DNA of 13,133 nucleotides from Lachnospiraceae bacterium (GTDB lineage Bacteria > Bacillota_A > Clostridia > Lachnospirales > Lachnospiraceae), in contig JAFUEG010000330.1 of NCBI GenBank assembly GCA_017464045.1, positions 1-13,133 of the forward strand, read 5' to 3'. Positions 1 to 5,828 of this stretch are shown in pieces; the first letter of the stretch is position 1; each line of letters opens with the position of its first letter. The notes under the pieces were generated by a model that saw nothing but the letters and a program-made list of their open reading frames with translations, made no database searches and had not been told where the DNA came from. The position numbers and the translations under genes were made by a program.

Positions 1-2
1 CG

Positions 3-428
3 GAATCATCAAGTGTGATAGTGAACGATCCGGTTGAAAATGATACGCATGACACAAATAATTATTCAGATAATTATCAGAATGATGTTAGTGCAAACAA
101 TTACGATAATATACATCATAATTATATCAAAGATAAGTGTCAGATGCCATATTGGGGAGAAGGTGGAGGATATCTTATAGGTTTTGAAACATATGATAAT
201 CCAAATAATGAATATTATTATGAAATGTTTATCATGGATTTGAGTTTATATGCAGCGGGCTCACCGACACCATGGGTTTATAGAACCGGAATGGCACGCG
301 TGCCGGAATGTGCGTTTTGGACCATTTGGCAGCCACAGTATGGTTATTACCTGACATTATTTAGGTTATACGATAAGGATGGAAATACTTTGGATGAAGT
401 ATGCTATGGATTTGCAAATGCGTACTAA
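3..428 (+). CDS. C-terminal part of a secreted-type protein ending in a repeated ~100-residue module (5' truncated by window edge)
   Basis: The reading frame is open from the first full codon at position 3, so this is probably the 3' end of a longer gene. A GTG at 15 could formally start it, but no ribosome binding site is visible upstream and the sequence there reads as linker. The first ~38 residues are a low-complexity Asn/Asp/Tyr-rich linker. The remainder (from about position 123) is a compact aromatic-rich module with the landmarks KCQMPY, GEGGGYLIGFE, FWTIWQPQYGYY, TLFRLYD and DEVCYGF. The same module occurs in the next gene, about two-thirds identical by hand alignment, where it sits behind a signal peptide; this protein is therefore probably extracellular too. 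I do not recognise a named domain, and no catalytic motif is visible. It ends 16 nt before the next gene, so the two are likely co-transcribed tandem paralogues. Confidence 0.75.
   Translation, partial: ESSSVIVNDPVENDTHDTNNYSDNYQNDVSANNYDNIHHNYIKDKCQMPYWGEGGGYLIGFETYDNPNNEYYYEMFIMDLSLYAAGSPTPWVYRTGMARVPECAFWTIWQPQYGYYLTLFRLYDKDGNTLDEVCYGFANAY
123..425 (+). repeat. Module copy 1 (paralogous with 826-1128)
   Basis: This is the coding segment for the first copy of the shared secreted module, from YIKDKCQMPY to the end of the protein. Both copies keep two cysteines, in KCQMPY and EVCYGF, and a nearly invariant core around WTIWQPQYGYY. The similarity is visible at DNA level as well (for example gataagtgtcagatgcc in both), which fits duplication rather than convergence. 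Confidence 0.75.
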
Positions 429-444
429 AAATATGGAGAGTACA

Positions 445-1731
445 ATGCTGAAAAAAATTCATGTAAAAGTTATAACAATTTACCTTTTATTAATATCTTT
501 ATTTATTTACACATCAGGTATAAAGGTTTATGCGGAAGAAATAGTTGATTTTCAATTAAATGATATATATTTGATAGAAAATAACAATGACCATATACTT
601 GCTGGAGCTGTTGTAAATAATCCTTACGGAATAGATTTGGAATACAGGTGGATTGTATGTAAAGAAGGAGAAACAGAATGGACAGAGGTAAGTCCGTGGA
701 CGCTGAATTTTGAATATTTGGACTGGACTCCGGTGGTCTATGGAAATTACACTATTGTTGTTCAGGTTAGGGTTAGCGGTCAGGATGAAGATAAGAAAGC
801 ATATCTTGGCGTCGAATTTCACAAATACATAAAGGATAAGTGTCAGATGCCTTATGAAGGCGAAGGAGGAGGTTATCTTATAGGCTTTGAATCCACAGAG
901 AATCCTTTCCAATCATATAAATATGAGATGCTAATACTTGACTGTACACTTTTGGCACAAGGATTACCTGCTTGGGTTTATACCACAGATAAAAACTTTG
1001 TAGCTGAAGGAAATGCATTTTGGACTATTTGGCAGCCTCAATATGGATATTATTGGACATTGTTCAGACTTTATGATAATAATGACAATATGATTGATGA
1101 AGTATGTTATGGGTTTGAAAATGTGATTAATCAAAACAAACCGGATCCTGATTTGCCTGATATATATAATGGATGGATAAAATGCAATGATAAATACTAT
1201 TATTATGACAGAACTACAGGTATATTGCAAAAAGGCGGTACATCATGTGGCATAACATTAAATGATGACGGTTCTGCAGTTCTTGATCAATATGCACTTG
1301 AAAAAATACCTGTTATGCTTCGTGCCAAGGAAGTTGTGGAATCTATTACATCTCCTGATGATAGTCTTGCTGTTAAGCAGGAAAAATGCTACCAATATGT
1401 TATAAGCTTTCCATATCTTATGAAGATGTATCCAATCAGTAGATTTAAAGACAAGTATGCGTGTCCTGATGCAGCATATGCAAATAATATATTAAATGCT
1501 TACGGTAATCAGGACAGACCGGGTGGTGATTGTGTATCTGAGGCTGCAGCATTGGCTTATTTATTTGCAGAACTTAATTTTGGACAGGTTACAATGCATG
1601 CTGCAACACATGGTTGGCTTTCGGTTGATGGAAGATTTTGGGATCCTAATTGCGCTGCCATAAATGGAAGACAGTATCTTAATTCTGCTACTTATCCTTA
1701 TTCAAGTCTATATGATTTTAAGATAAATTGA
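445..1731 (+). CDS. Secreted transglutaminase-like protein with wall-binding-type repeat
   Basis: I place the start at the ATG at 445 because GGAG (435-438) lies 6 nt upstream and the product then begins with a signal peptide: K3-K4, a hydrophobic core at about residues 9-22, and a likely cleavage after VYA at residue 30. The in-frame ATG at 379 lies inside the previous gene. In the 428-aa product, residues ~31-125 look like a beta-sandwich-type region (EYRW, a W-rich stretch, YGNYTIVVQVRV). Residues 128-228 are the module shared with the upstream gene. Residues ~240-262 (GWIK, KYYYYD, TTGI) resemble a cell-wall-binding repeat. Residues ~280-428 resemble a transglutaminase-like cysteine-protease fold, with Cys363 in GGDCVSEAAALA, His389 in HGWLSVDG and Asp400 in FWDP as a plausible triad. 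The reaction is unknown: members of this superfamily include cross-linking enzymes, peptidases and amidases. The protein is probably surface-associated or secreted. The fold is well supported; the substrate is not. Confidence 0.82.
   Translation: MLKKIHVKVITIYLLLISLFIYTSGIKVYAEEIVDFQLNDIYLIENNNDHILAGAVVNNPYGIDLEYRWIVCKEGETEWTEVSPWTLNFEYLDWTPVVYGNYTIVVQVRVSGQDEDKKAYLGVEFHKYIKDKCQMPYEGEGGGYLIGFESTENPFQSYKYEMLILDCTLLAQGLPAWVYTTDKNFVAEGNAFWTIWQPQYGYYWTLFRLYDNNDNMIDEVCYGFENVINQNKPDPDLPDIYNGWIKCNDKYYYYDRTTGILQKGGTSCGITLNDDGSAVLDQYALEKIPVMLRAKEVVESITSPDDSLAVKQEKCYQYVISFPYLMKMYPISRFKDKYACPDAAYANNILNAYGNQDRPGGDCVSEAAALAYLFAELNFGQVTMHAATHGWLSVDGRFWDPNCAAINGRQYLNSATYPYSSLYDFKIN
826..1128 (+). repeat. 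Module copy 2 (paralogous with 123-425)
   Basis: This is the second copy of the shared module, residues 128-228 of the transglutaminase-like protein. It is central here, between the N-terminal beta-rich region and the wall-binding-type repeat, whereas copy 1 is C-terminal in its protein. The module therefore appears as a mobile building block rather than the end of one conserved architecture. Confidence 0.75.
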
Positions 1732-1763
1732 TGATTAACATAGAATTAATAGCTTAAAAAAAG

Positions 1764-1807
1764 AAAACGATATAGCTGTTGCTTTATTTATTCAGCTATA
1801 TCGTTTT
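1764..1807. terminator. Bidirectional intrinsic terminator between convergent genes
   Basis: Arms at 1764-1778 and 1793-1807 are perfectly complementary over 15 bp around a 14-nt loop (1779-1792). A T-run follows on the plus strand (1804-1811) and an A-run precedes it (1756-1762, the U-tract for minus-strand transcripts). It can end transcripts from both sides. The right arm lies inside the 3' end of the minus-strand gene, whose stop codon is at 1788-1790. Confidence 0.9.
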
Positions 1808-2861
1808 TTTTCAAGATAAATTTAGCATATTCATTTATCTTATCCATATCCTGTAAAAATGAATCATTGAGTTCGATAAAGCTTTCTTTATCGTCATATG
1901 CTCTTTTATATCCGGTTATTATGTCGCCATCAAGTTGGGTTATAAAATATCCGGATTGTTTTACATAGCAGGTTTCCTTGGTTGCCTTTTTACGGTAATC
2001 TTTATCAACGTATGTTGCAACGCTCTTATGAATTGCCCGGTCTTCAACCGGAAGATAGTAGTAATCTTTATAATCCGTAAAAAAGAATTTTAAAGTATCT
2101 TCTATAATAGGGACTGTAATTGTTGCTTCATATCTATATCCTGTAATGGTTATTCTGTGGATATTATATGAAATCCTCTTTGGTATTTCATATGATAGTG
2201 CAAGTGAAAAAAGCAGCTTGTTTTTTCTTACACTCATAGATTTTACTTCAAAATTGCCATCATTAAGTTTTATATATGATAGAAGACAGCAGTTATATAT
2301 AAGTCCCTCTATGTCTTCATAATTATGTTGAAGTAACAGCTGTTCCTTTTTATCGTCAGGTTTTTCAAGATATTCTTTATAAATTCTGATTAAATCTCCA
2401 CCCGAATATTTGTCCAATCGATTTATTCCAAGGAATTTTTCGACACTTTTTTGCTTTAAATTATCAAGATGGAGCATATCCTTATATGGTCTTATATGCT
2501 TATACAAATCAAAGCTTTCCAAATTATCAAATGAATATGAAAGCTTATGCTCGCAAAGTTTCTTATCTATATATGGTATATCAAAACCATCACCATTATA
2601 GTGTATTAATGTTTTATAATTTGATGTATATTTAAAAAAGCTGTTTATAAGTTCAACTTCGGATTTTCCGTCATCATTAAACCATTGTGTAATAATCAGA
2701 TCGTCATTTTCGTAGCATGCACAACCAATTAAATAAAGAGTGGTAGCTTGTGCGGCGAAACCGGTAGTTTCGATGTCAAATAAGACTATATCGTCTGTAT
2801 CAAAATGCTTATCAAGCTGAATATATTTATTATCCCGAGCTTTGTTTTTTATAACTATCAT
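1788..2861 (-). CDS. YprB-type RNase H-fold 3'-5' exonuclease-like protein
   Basis: The start is taken as the ATG read from 2861 because AGAGG sits 7 nt upstream; the longer in-frame ATG at 2918 has no ribosome binding site and overlaps the likely -10 box. The product is 357 aa. Residues ~25-195 match the YprB-type ribonuclease H-like exonuclease fold with a DEDD-style acidic set: D29 and E31 in LFDIETTGF, D94 in YNGDGFDIP, D118 in FDLYKHIRP and D183 in HNYEDIEGL. This fold normally uses two metal ions to remove nucleotides from DNA or RNA ends. The C-terminal ~160 residues form a separate basic, beta-rich region (RKKATKETCYVKQSG) of unknown role that I believe recurs in clostridial homologues. 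No partner gene is attached: it is monocistronic with its own promoter and a shared terminator. The exact nucleic-acid substrate cannot be told from sequence. Confidence 0.85.
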   Translation of the reverse strand: MIVIKNKARDNKYIQLDKHFDTDDIVLFDIETTGFAAQATTLYLIGCACYENDDLIITQWFNDDGKSEVELINSFFKYTSNYKTLIHYNGDGFDIPYIDKKLCEHKLSYSFDNLESFDLYKHIRPYKDMLHLDNLKQKSVEKFLGINRLDKYSGGDLIRIYKEYLEKPDDKKEQLLLQHNYEDIEGLIYNCCLLSYIKLNDGNFEVKSMSVRKNKLLFSLALSYEIPKRISYNIHRITITGYRYEATITVPIIEDTLKFFFTDYKDYYYLPVEDRAIHKSVATYVDKDYRKKATKETCYVKQSGYFITQLDGDIITGYKRAYDDKESFIELNDSFLQDMDKINEYAKFILKKNDIAE

Positions 2862-2903
2862 AATGGTACCTCTTATAATCAGGTGTAGCGAATCATCTTT
2901 GAC

Positions 2904-2932
2904 AATATAATTTATCATATCATGTTTGTTAA
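2904..2932 (-). promoter_or_regulatory. Promoter of the YprB-like gene
   Basis: On the minus strand, TTAACA (2932-2927) and TATATT (2909-2904) are separated by 17 nt. The expected start of transcription falls near 2897, giving a leader of about 36 nt before the ATG at 2861. This agrees with the chosen start and argues against 2918. Prediction by eye only; the region is AT-rich, so chance matches are possible. Confidence 0.5.
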
Positions 2933-3006
2933 AATAAGTGATATAATATGTAAAATATTTACAATTTATTAATACAAGTTTAACACATTTATCACTATTT
3001 AACCAC

Positions 3007-3035
3007 TTGTATTTTTTTGTTAATTATGATATGAT
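3007..3035 (+). promoter_or_regulatory. Promoter of the divIVA-like gene and probably the downstream operon
   Basis: TTGTAT (3007-3012) and TATGAT (3030-3035) are spaced by 17 nt. Transcription would begin near 3042 and give a ~30-nt leader with a strong GGAGG (3059-3063) 8 nt before the ATG at 3072. It lies in the 210-nt divergent gap shared with the minus-strand gene. I see no clear operator or riboswitch in that gap. Confidence 0.6.
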
Positions 3036-3071
3036 TTTAGTTACGAATTCACAGTTACGGAGGAAAATTAC

Positions 3072-3659
3072 ATGATAAAGCCAATAGATATTAAAACCCA
3101 GAAGTTTAAAAAAGGCCTTTTTGGTTATAAGGCTGCTGATGTAGATTCATTTGTTGATTCAGTTTACAGAGCATATGAAGAAGTATATAATGAGAGAAAT
3201 AAATTCGAAGAAGATTTGGAAAAGCTTAATTCATCATTACAGGAAAGTCGTCTTAAGATGTTCGAATTAGAAAATCAGGTTGCAAAGGCTGATCATGCTT
3301 CATCCTTTGATGATACTGAGGCAAAGAAAAAAGCTGACGAAATCATTAAAAATGCAGAGGCTCAGGCTGCTAAGATCATAGCAAATGCCAAGTCACAGAG
3401 TGAAAAGATTGAAAATGATGTTAAGGTCGAACCTGTTAAGGAAGAGCCTAAGGTTGAACCTGTAAAGGAAGAGCCGGTTAAGGAGTCAGCATCATCAAGA
3501 TTTTTCAAGAAAGCTGAGGAGGAAGTTAGGCCTGCTGCAAGTGTTAATGACGATGATGATGAGATTTTTGTTGGTGAGATTGAAGATGCAAGAAAGCCTG
3601 ACAGAATGATGATAGGCGACGGTGAAGAGGAAGAAGAAGCAGATTTCGAGTTCTTATAA
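3072..3659 (+). CDS. DivIVA-like coiled-coil scaffold protein
   Basis: The product has 195 aa. The N-terminus (residues ~4-40) carries the DivIVA signature: a PIDIKTQKF lead, then KGLFGYKAADVDSFVDSVY. In characterised DivIVA proteins this segment binds curved membrane at poles and septa. A coiled-coil-prone helix follows to about residue 117. It includes an Ala/Lys-rich stretch (KIIANAKSQSEK) typical of DivIVA/GpsB-like helices. Residues 118-135 are two tandem copies of KVEPVKEEP, and the last ~35 residues are very acidic (DDDDE, EEEEEADFEFL). The canonical N-terminus makes membrane or septum association likely; the tail is probably disordered and may recruit partners. Whether it controls division, polarity, chromosome anchoring or wall growth cannot be decided. 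The gene leads into ruvA after a 75-nt gap with a weak hairpin, so partial read-through into the operon is plausible. Confidence 0.85.
   Translation: MIKPIDIKTQKFKKGLFGYKAADVDSFVDSVYRAYEEVYNERNKFEEDLEKLNSSLQESRLKMFELENQVAKADHASSFDDTEAKKKADEIIKNAEAQAAKIIANAKSQSEKIENDVKVEPVKEEPKVEPVKEEPVKESASSRFFKKAEEEVRPAASVNDDDDEIFVGEIEDARKPDRMMIGDGEEEEEADFEFL
3423..3476 (+). repeat. In-frame 2 x 27-nt tandem repeat in the divIVA-like gene
   Basis: Units 3423-3449 and 3450-3476 each encode KVEPVKEEP (residues 118-126 and 127-135) and differ at only three bases. A partial third unit (VKES) follows. This is a slippage-prone expansion inside the linker between coiled coil and acidic tail. Confidence 0.85.
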
Positions 3660-3669
3660 GATTTATTAC

Positions 3670-3706
3670 AAGGTGTTGCCGATTATTATATACGGCAGCA
3701 CCTTTT
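3670..3706 (+). terminator. Weak terminator or attenuator hairpin between divIVA-like gene and ruvA
   Basis: Arms 3670-3681 and 3693-3704 form a 12-bp stem with one G-U pair around an 11-nt loop, followed by only a short T-run (3703-3706). It could partly stop transcripts after the divIVA-like gene, leaving a fraction for ruvAB. No separate promoter for ruvA is obvious between the hairpin and its start. Confidence 0.55.
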
Positions 3707-3734
3707 ATCGTTGAGGCATCGAAAGGAAAATGAT

Positions 3735-4334
3735 ATGTACGCATATATTAAAGGAACAGTTGAAAAGATTGATGTTGACAGCTTTATTATTGATAATAAT
3801 GGTATAGGTTATAAAATTTTAACTAGTACGAATGTTACATCAAAGCTTAAGCTTCACGAAAAATTAATCACATATACATACCTTAACGTGCGGGAGGATG
3901 ATATGACCTTATTTGGCTTTTTGTCAAATGAGGAGGTAAGTGTTTTTAAACTTCTTATATCAGTAAGTGGAATTGGTCCAAAGGTTGCTTTGGCAATTAT
4001 GTCACAGCTTACTTTAGATGAATTGAGACTGGCAGTGATTTCAGAAGATTATAAGGCTATAGCAAAAGCAAACGGAGTTGGACCTAAGACAGCACAAAGA
4101 GCTGTTATAGAATTAAAGGACAAGTTTAAGCTTGAAGATATTTTTGCAGGAAGCGAAATATCTGATGACTTGTCAGAGACCCCTAATGATGATATTATAA
4201 CTGAGGCTGCTATGGCACTTACAAGTCTTGGCTACTCAAATGTTGAAGCTTTAAGAGCAATTAAGAAAATTGACGGTGCAGATAAGATGACAGTTGAAGA
4301 ACTCTTAAGTGCAGCATTAAAAAAGTTGATATAA
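3735..4334 (+). CDS. ruvA: Holliday junction DNA helicase subunit RuvA
   Basis: RuvA is the tetramer that grips four-way Holliday junctions and loads the RuvB motor for branch migration in recombinational repair. The ATG at 3735 has AAAGGA (3722-3727) upstream and gives the family N-terminus MYAYIKG and a 199-aa product, which is normal length. The TTG at 3711 in the same frame would add eight non-conserved residues. Residues 1-62 form the OB-fold domain I. Two helix-hairpin-helix motifs follow: SGIGPKVA at 78-85 and NGVGPKTA at 113-120. A flexible acidic linker covers ~138-152, and domain III (~153-199, ALTSLGYSNVEALRAIKK) contacts RuvB. It is followed by ruvB after 26 nt, the usual order. 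Confidence 0.97.
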   Translation: MYAYIKGTVEKIDVDSFIIDNNGIGYKILTSTNVTSKLKLHEKLITYTYLNVREDDMTLFGFLSNEEVSVFKLLISVSGIGPKVALAIMSQLTLDELRLAVISEDYKAIAKANGVGPKTAQRAVIELKDKFKLEDIFAGSEISDDLSETPNDDIITEAAMALTSLGYSNVEALRAIKKIDGADKMTVEELLSAALKKLI

Positions 4335-4360
4335 ATAATTTTAATAATATAGGTTTTTGA

Positions 4361-5371
4361 ATGGATAGAATAATTAATGCCGACATTATGCCGGAAGATG
4401 ATAAAATTGAACAGGGATTACGACCATCTTATCTGTCCGAATATATTGGTCAGGAAAAGGCAAAGAAAAACCTTAAGGTATTTATAGAGGCAGCCAGAAA
4501 GCGTAAAGAATCTCTGGATCATGTGCTTTTATATGGACCTCCGGGATTAGGTAAGACAACGCTTGCCGCAATAGTTGCTAACGAAATGGGAGTTAACTTA
4601 AAGATTACCTCAGGACCTGCCATAGAAAAACCGGGTGAGTTGGCTGCAATACTTAATAATTTGTCGCCAAATGACGTCCTTTTCATAGATGAGATTCACA
4701 GGCTTAATAAACAGGTTGAAGAGGTCCTTTATCCTGCGATGGAGGATTTTGCAATAGATATAGTTATTGGTAAGGGTGCGGGTGCACGATCTATACGACT
4801 TGAGCTTCCGAGATTTACGCTTATCGGAGCTACAACCAGAGCCGGCATGCTGACGGCACCGCTTCGAGACAGATTTGGAGTAGTGAATCGTTTAGAGTTT
4901 TATAATGTTACTGAGCTTATGCAGATAATAATCAGATCTGCCGGTGTACTTGGAGTATCTATTGATGATGAAGGTGCTTTGGAAATCGCTAAAAGATCGA
5001 GAGGAACACCTCGACTTGCTAACAGATTTTTAAAGAGAGTCCGTGATTTTGCCGAGGTTGAACATAGTGGTATAATTGATTTTGAAGTTGCAAAAGAAGC
5101 GCTTGACAGACTTGATGTCGATTCTCTTGGTTTGGATAATACAGATAGAAATATACTCGAAACCATGATTTATAAATTTAACGGAGGACCTGTAGGTCTG
5201 GATACTTTGGCTGCGGCTATAGGTGAGGATTCAGGCACAATTGAAGATGTATATGAACCATATCTTATAAAAAATGGGTTTATTAATCGAACTCCGCGTG
5301 GTAGAATAGTAACAGAACATTGTTATAAGCATTTTGGACTTGAAAATCTAATATCACATGATGAAAATTAG
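4361..5371 (+). CDS. ruvB: Holliday junction branch migration ATPase RuvB
   Basis: RuvB is the hexameric AAA+ motor that drives branch migration together with RuvA. The 336-aa length is typical. Visible landmarks are the N-terminal [16 protein letters not shown], Walker A GPPGLGKT at 59-66, Walker B LFIDEIH around D110-E111, sensor-1 GATTRAG at 156-162, an arginine-finger region PLRDRFG at 167-173, sensor-2 [17 protein letters not shown], and the C-terminal winged helix with [16 protein letters not shown]. All key residues are present, so the enzyme should be active. The ribosome binding site is weak (an AGG at 4351-4353, 7 nt before the ATG), which suggests dependence on translation of ruvA. 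Confidence 0.98.
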   Translation: MDRIINADIMPEDDKIEQGLRPSYLSEYIGQEKAKKNLKVFIEAARKRKESLDHVLLYGPPGLGKTTLAAIVANEMGVNLKITSGPAIEKPGELAAILNNLSPNDVLFIDEIHRLNKQVEEVLYPAMEDFAIDIVIGKGAGARSIRLELPRFTLIGATTRAGMLTAPLRDRFGVVNRLEFYNVTELMQIIIRSAGVLGVSIDDEGALEIAKRSRGTPRLANRFLKRVRDFAEVEHSGIIDFEVAKEALDRLDVDSLGLDNTDRNILETMIYKFNGGPVGLDTLAAAIGEDSGTIEDVYEPYLIKNGFINRTPRGRIVTEHCYKHFGLENLISHDEN

Positions 5372-5423
5372 ATATTTTATTAATAATTAATAATAAAAAG
5401 TTATTATACAAGGAGATAAAAAA

Positions 5424-5828
5424 ATGGCAAATAAGATTGATATACCTGTTGTAATTAACGGAAAGGTTTATACTTTAAGCGGATATGAGGGAGAGGATTA
5501 TCTTCAGAATGTTGCTACATATATTAATGGAAAGATTGCCGAATGTAAAACTTCGGATCAGTATAGAAGAATGAATACTGAGTATCAGGGTGTTTTACTT
5601 GCTCTTAATATTGCTGATGATTATTTCAAGGCTAAAAATCAGGCTGATAATATGGCTGCAGAGGATACAACCAAAGAACAGCAGCTTTATGATTTAAGAC
5701 ATGAAGTAATAGAGGCACAAATTAAGCAGGAATCAGCTCTTAGGATGATAGAGGAATATAAGGAGCAGATAAATGCTCTTCAGAGAAAGATTATTCAGTT
5801 AGAATCAGAAAAAGGTAGAAATGACTAA
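5424..5828 (+). CDS. zapA: ZapA-like cell division protein
   Basis: ZapA proteins bind FtsZ in the cytoplasm and bundle or align its filaments at the division ring. The 134-aa product has the family N-terminal globular head at residues 1-55 (IDIPVVINGKVYTLSG, then YLQNVATYINGKI) and MNTEYQGVLLALNIADDYFKA at the helix start. A long coiled coil runs over ~70-130, longer than in minimal ZapA proteins, as is common in Firmicutes. A strong AAGGAG (5410-5415) lies 8 nt before the ATG. The 52-nt gap after ruvB is AT-rich and holds no convincing terminator. The stop codon shares one base with the next ATG (TAATG), so translation of the U32 gene is probably coupled. Confidence 0.88.
   Translation: MANKIDIPVVINGKVYTLSGYEGEDYLQNVATYINGKIAECKTSDQYRRMNTEYQGVLLALNIADDYFKAKNQADNMAAEDTTKEQQLYDLRHEVIEAQIKQESALRMIEEYKEQINALQRKIIQLESEKGRND

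Noticed and set aside
379..444. Longer start (ATG at 379) for the transglutaminase-like gene
   Set aside because: It lies inside the upstream gene, has no ribosome binding site, and would bury the signal peptide behind 22 extra residues.
2862..2918. Longer start (ATG at 2918, minus strand) for the YprB-like gene
   Set aside because: No ribosome binding site precedes it, and the likely promoter -10 box falls inside the extra coding stretch; the ATG at 2861 has AGAGG.
3711..3734. TTG start at 3711 for ruvA
   Set aside because: The added residues are not part of the RuvA family N-terminus; ATG 3735 with AAAGGA gives the normal MYAYIKG start and 199-aa length.
5372..5423. AT-rich near-palindrome between ruvB and zapA as a terminator or promoter
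   Set aside because: The symmetry is imperfect and consists almost only of A and T, there is no GC-containing stem, and no well-spaced promoter pair stands out.
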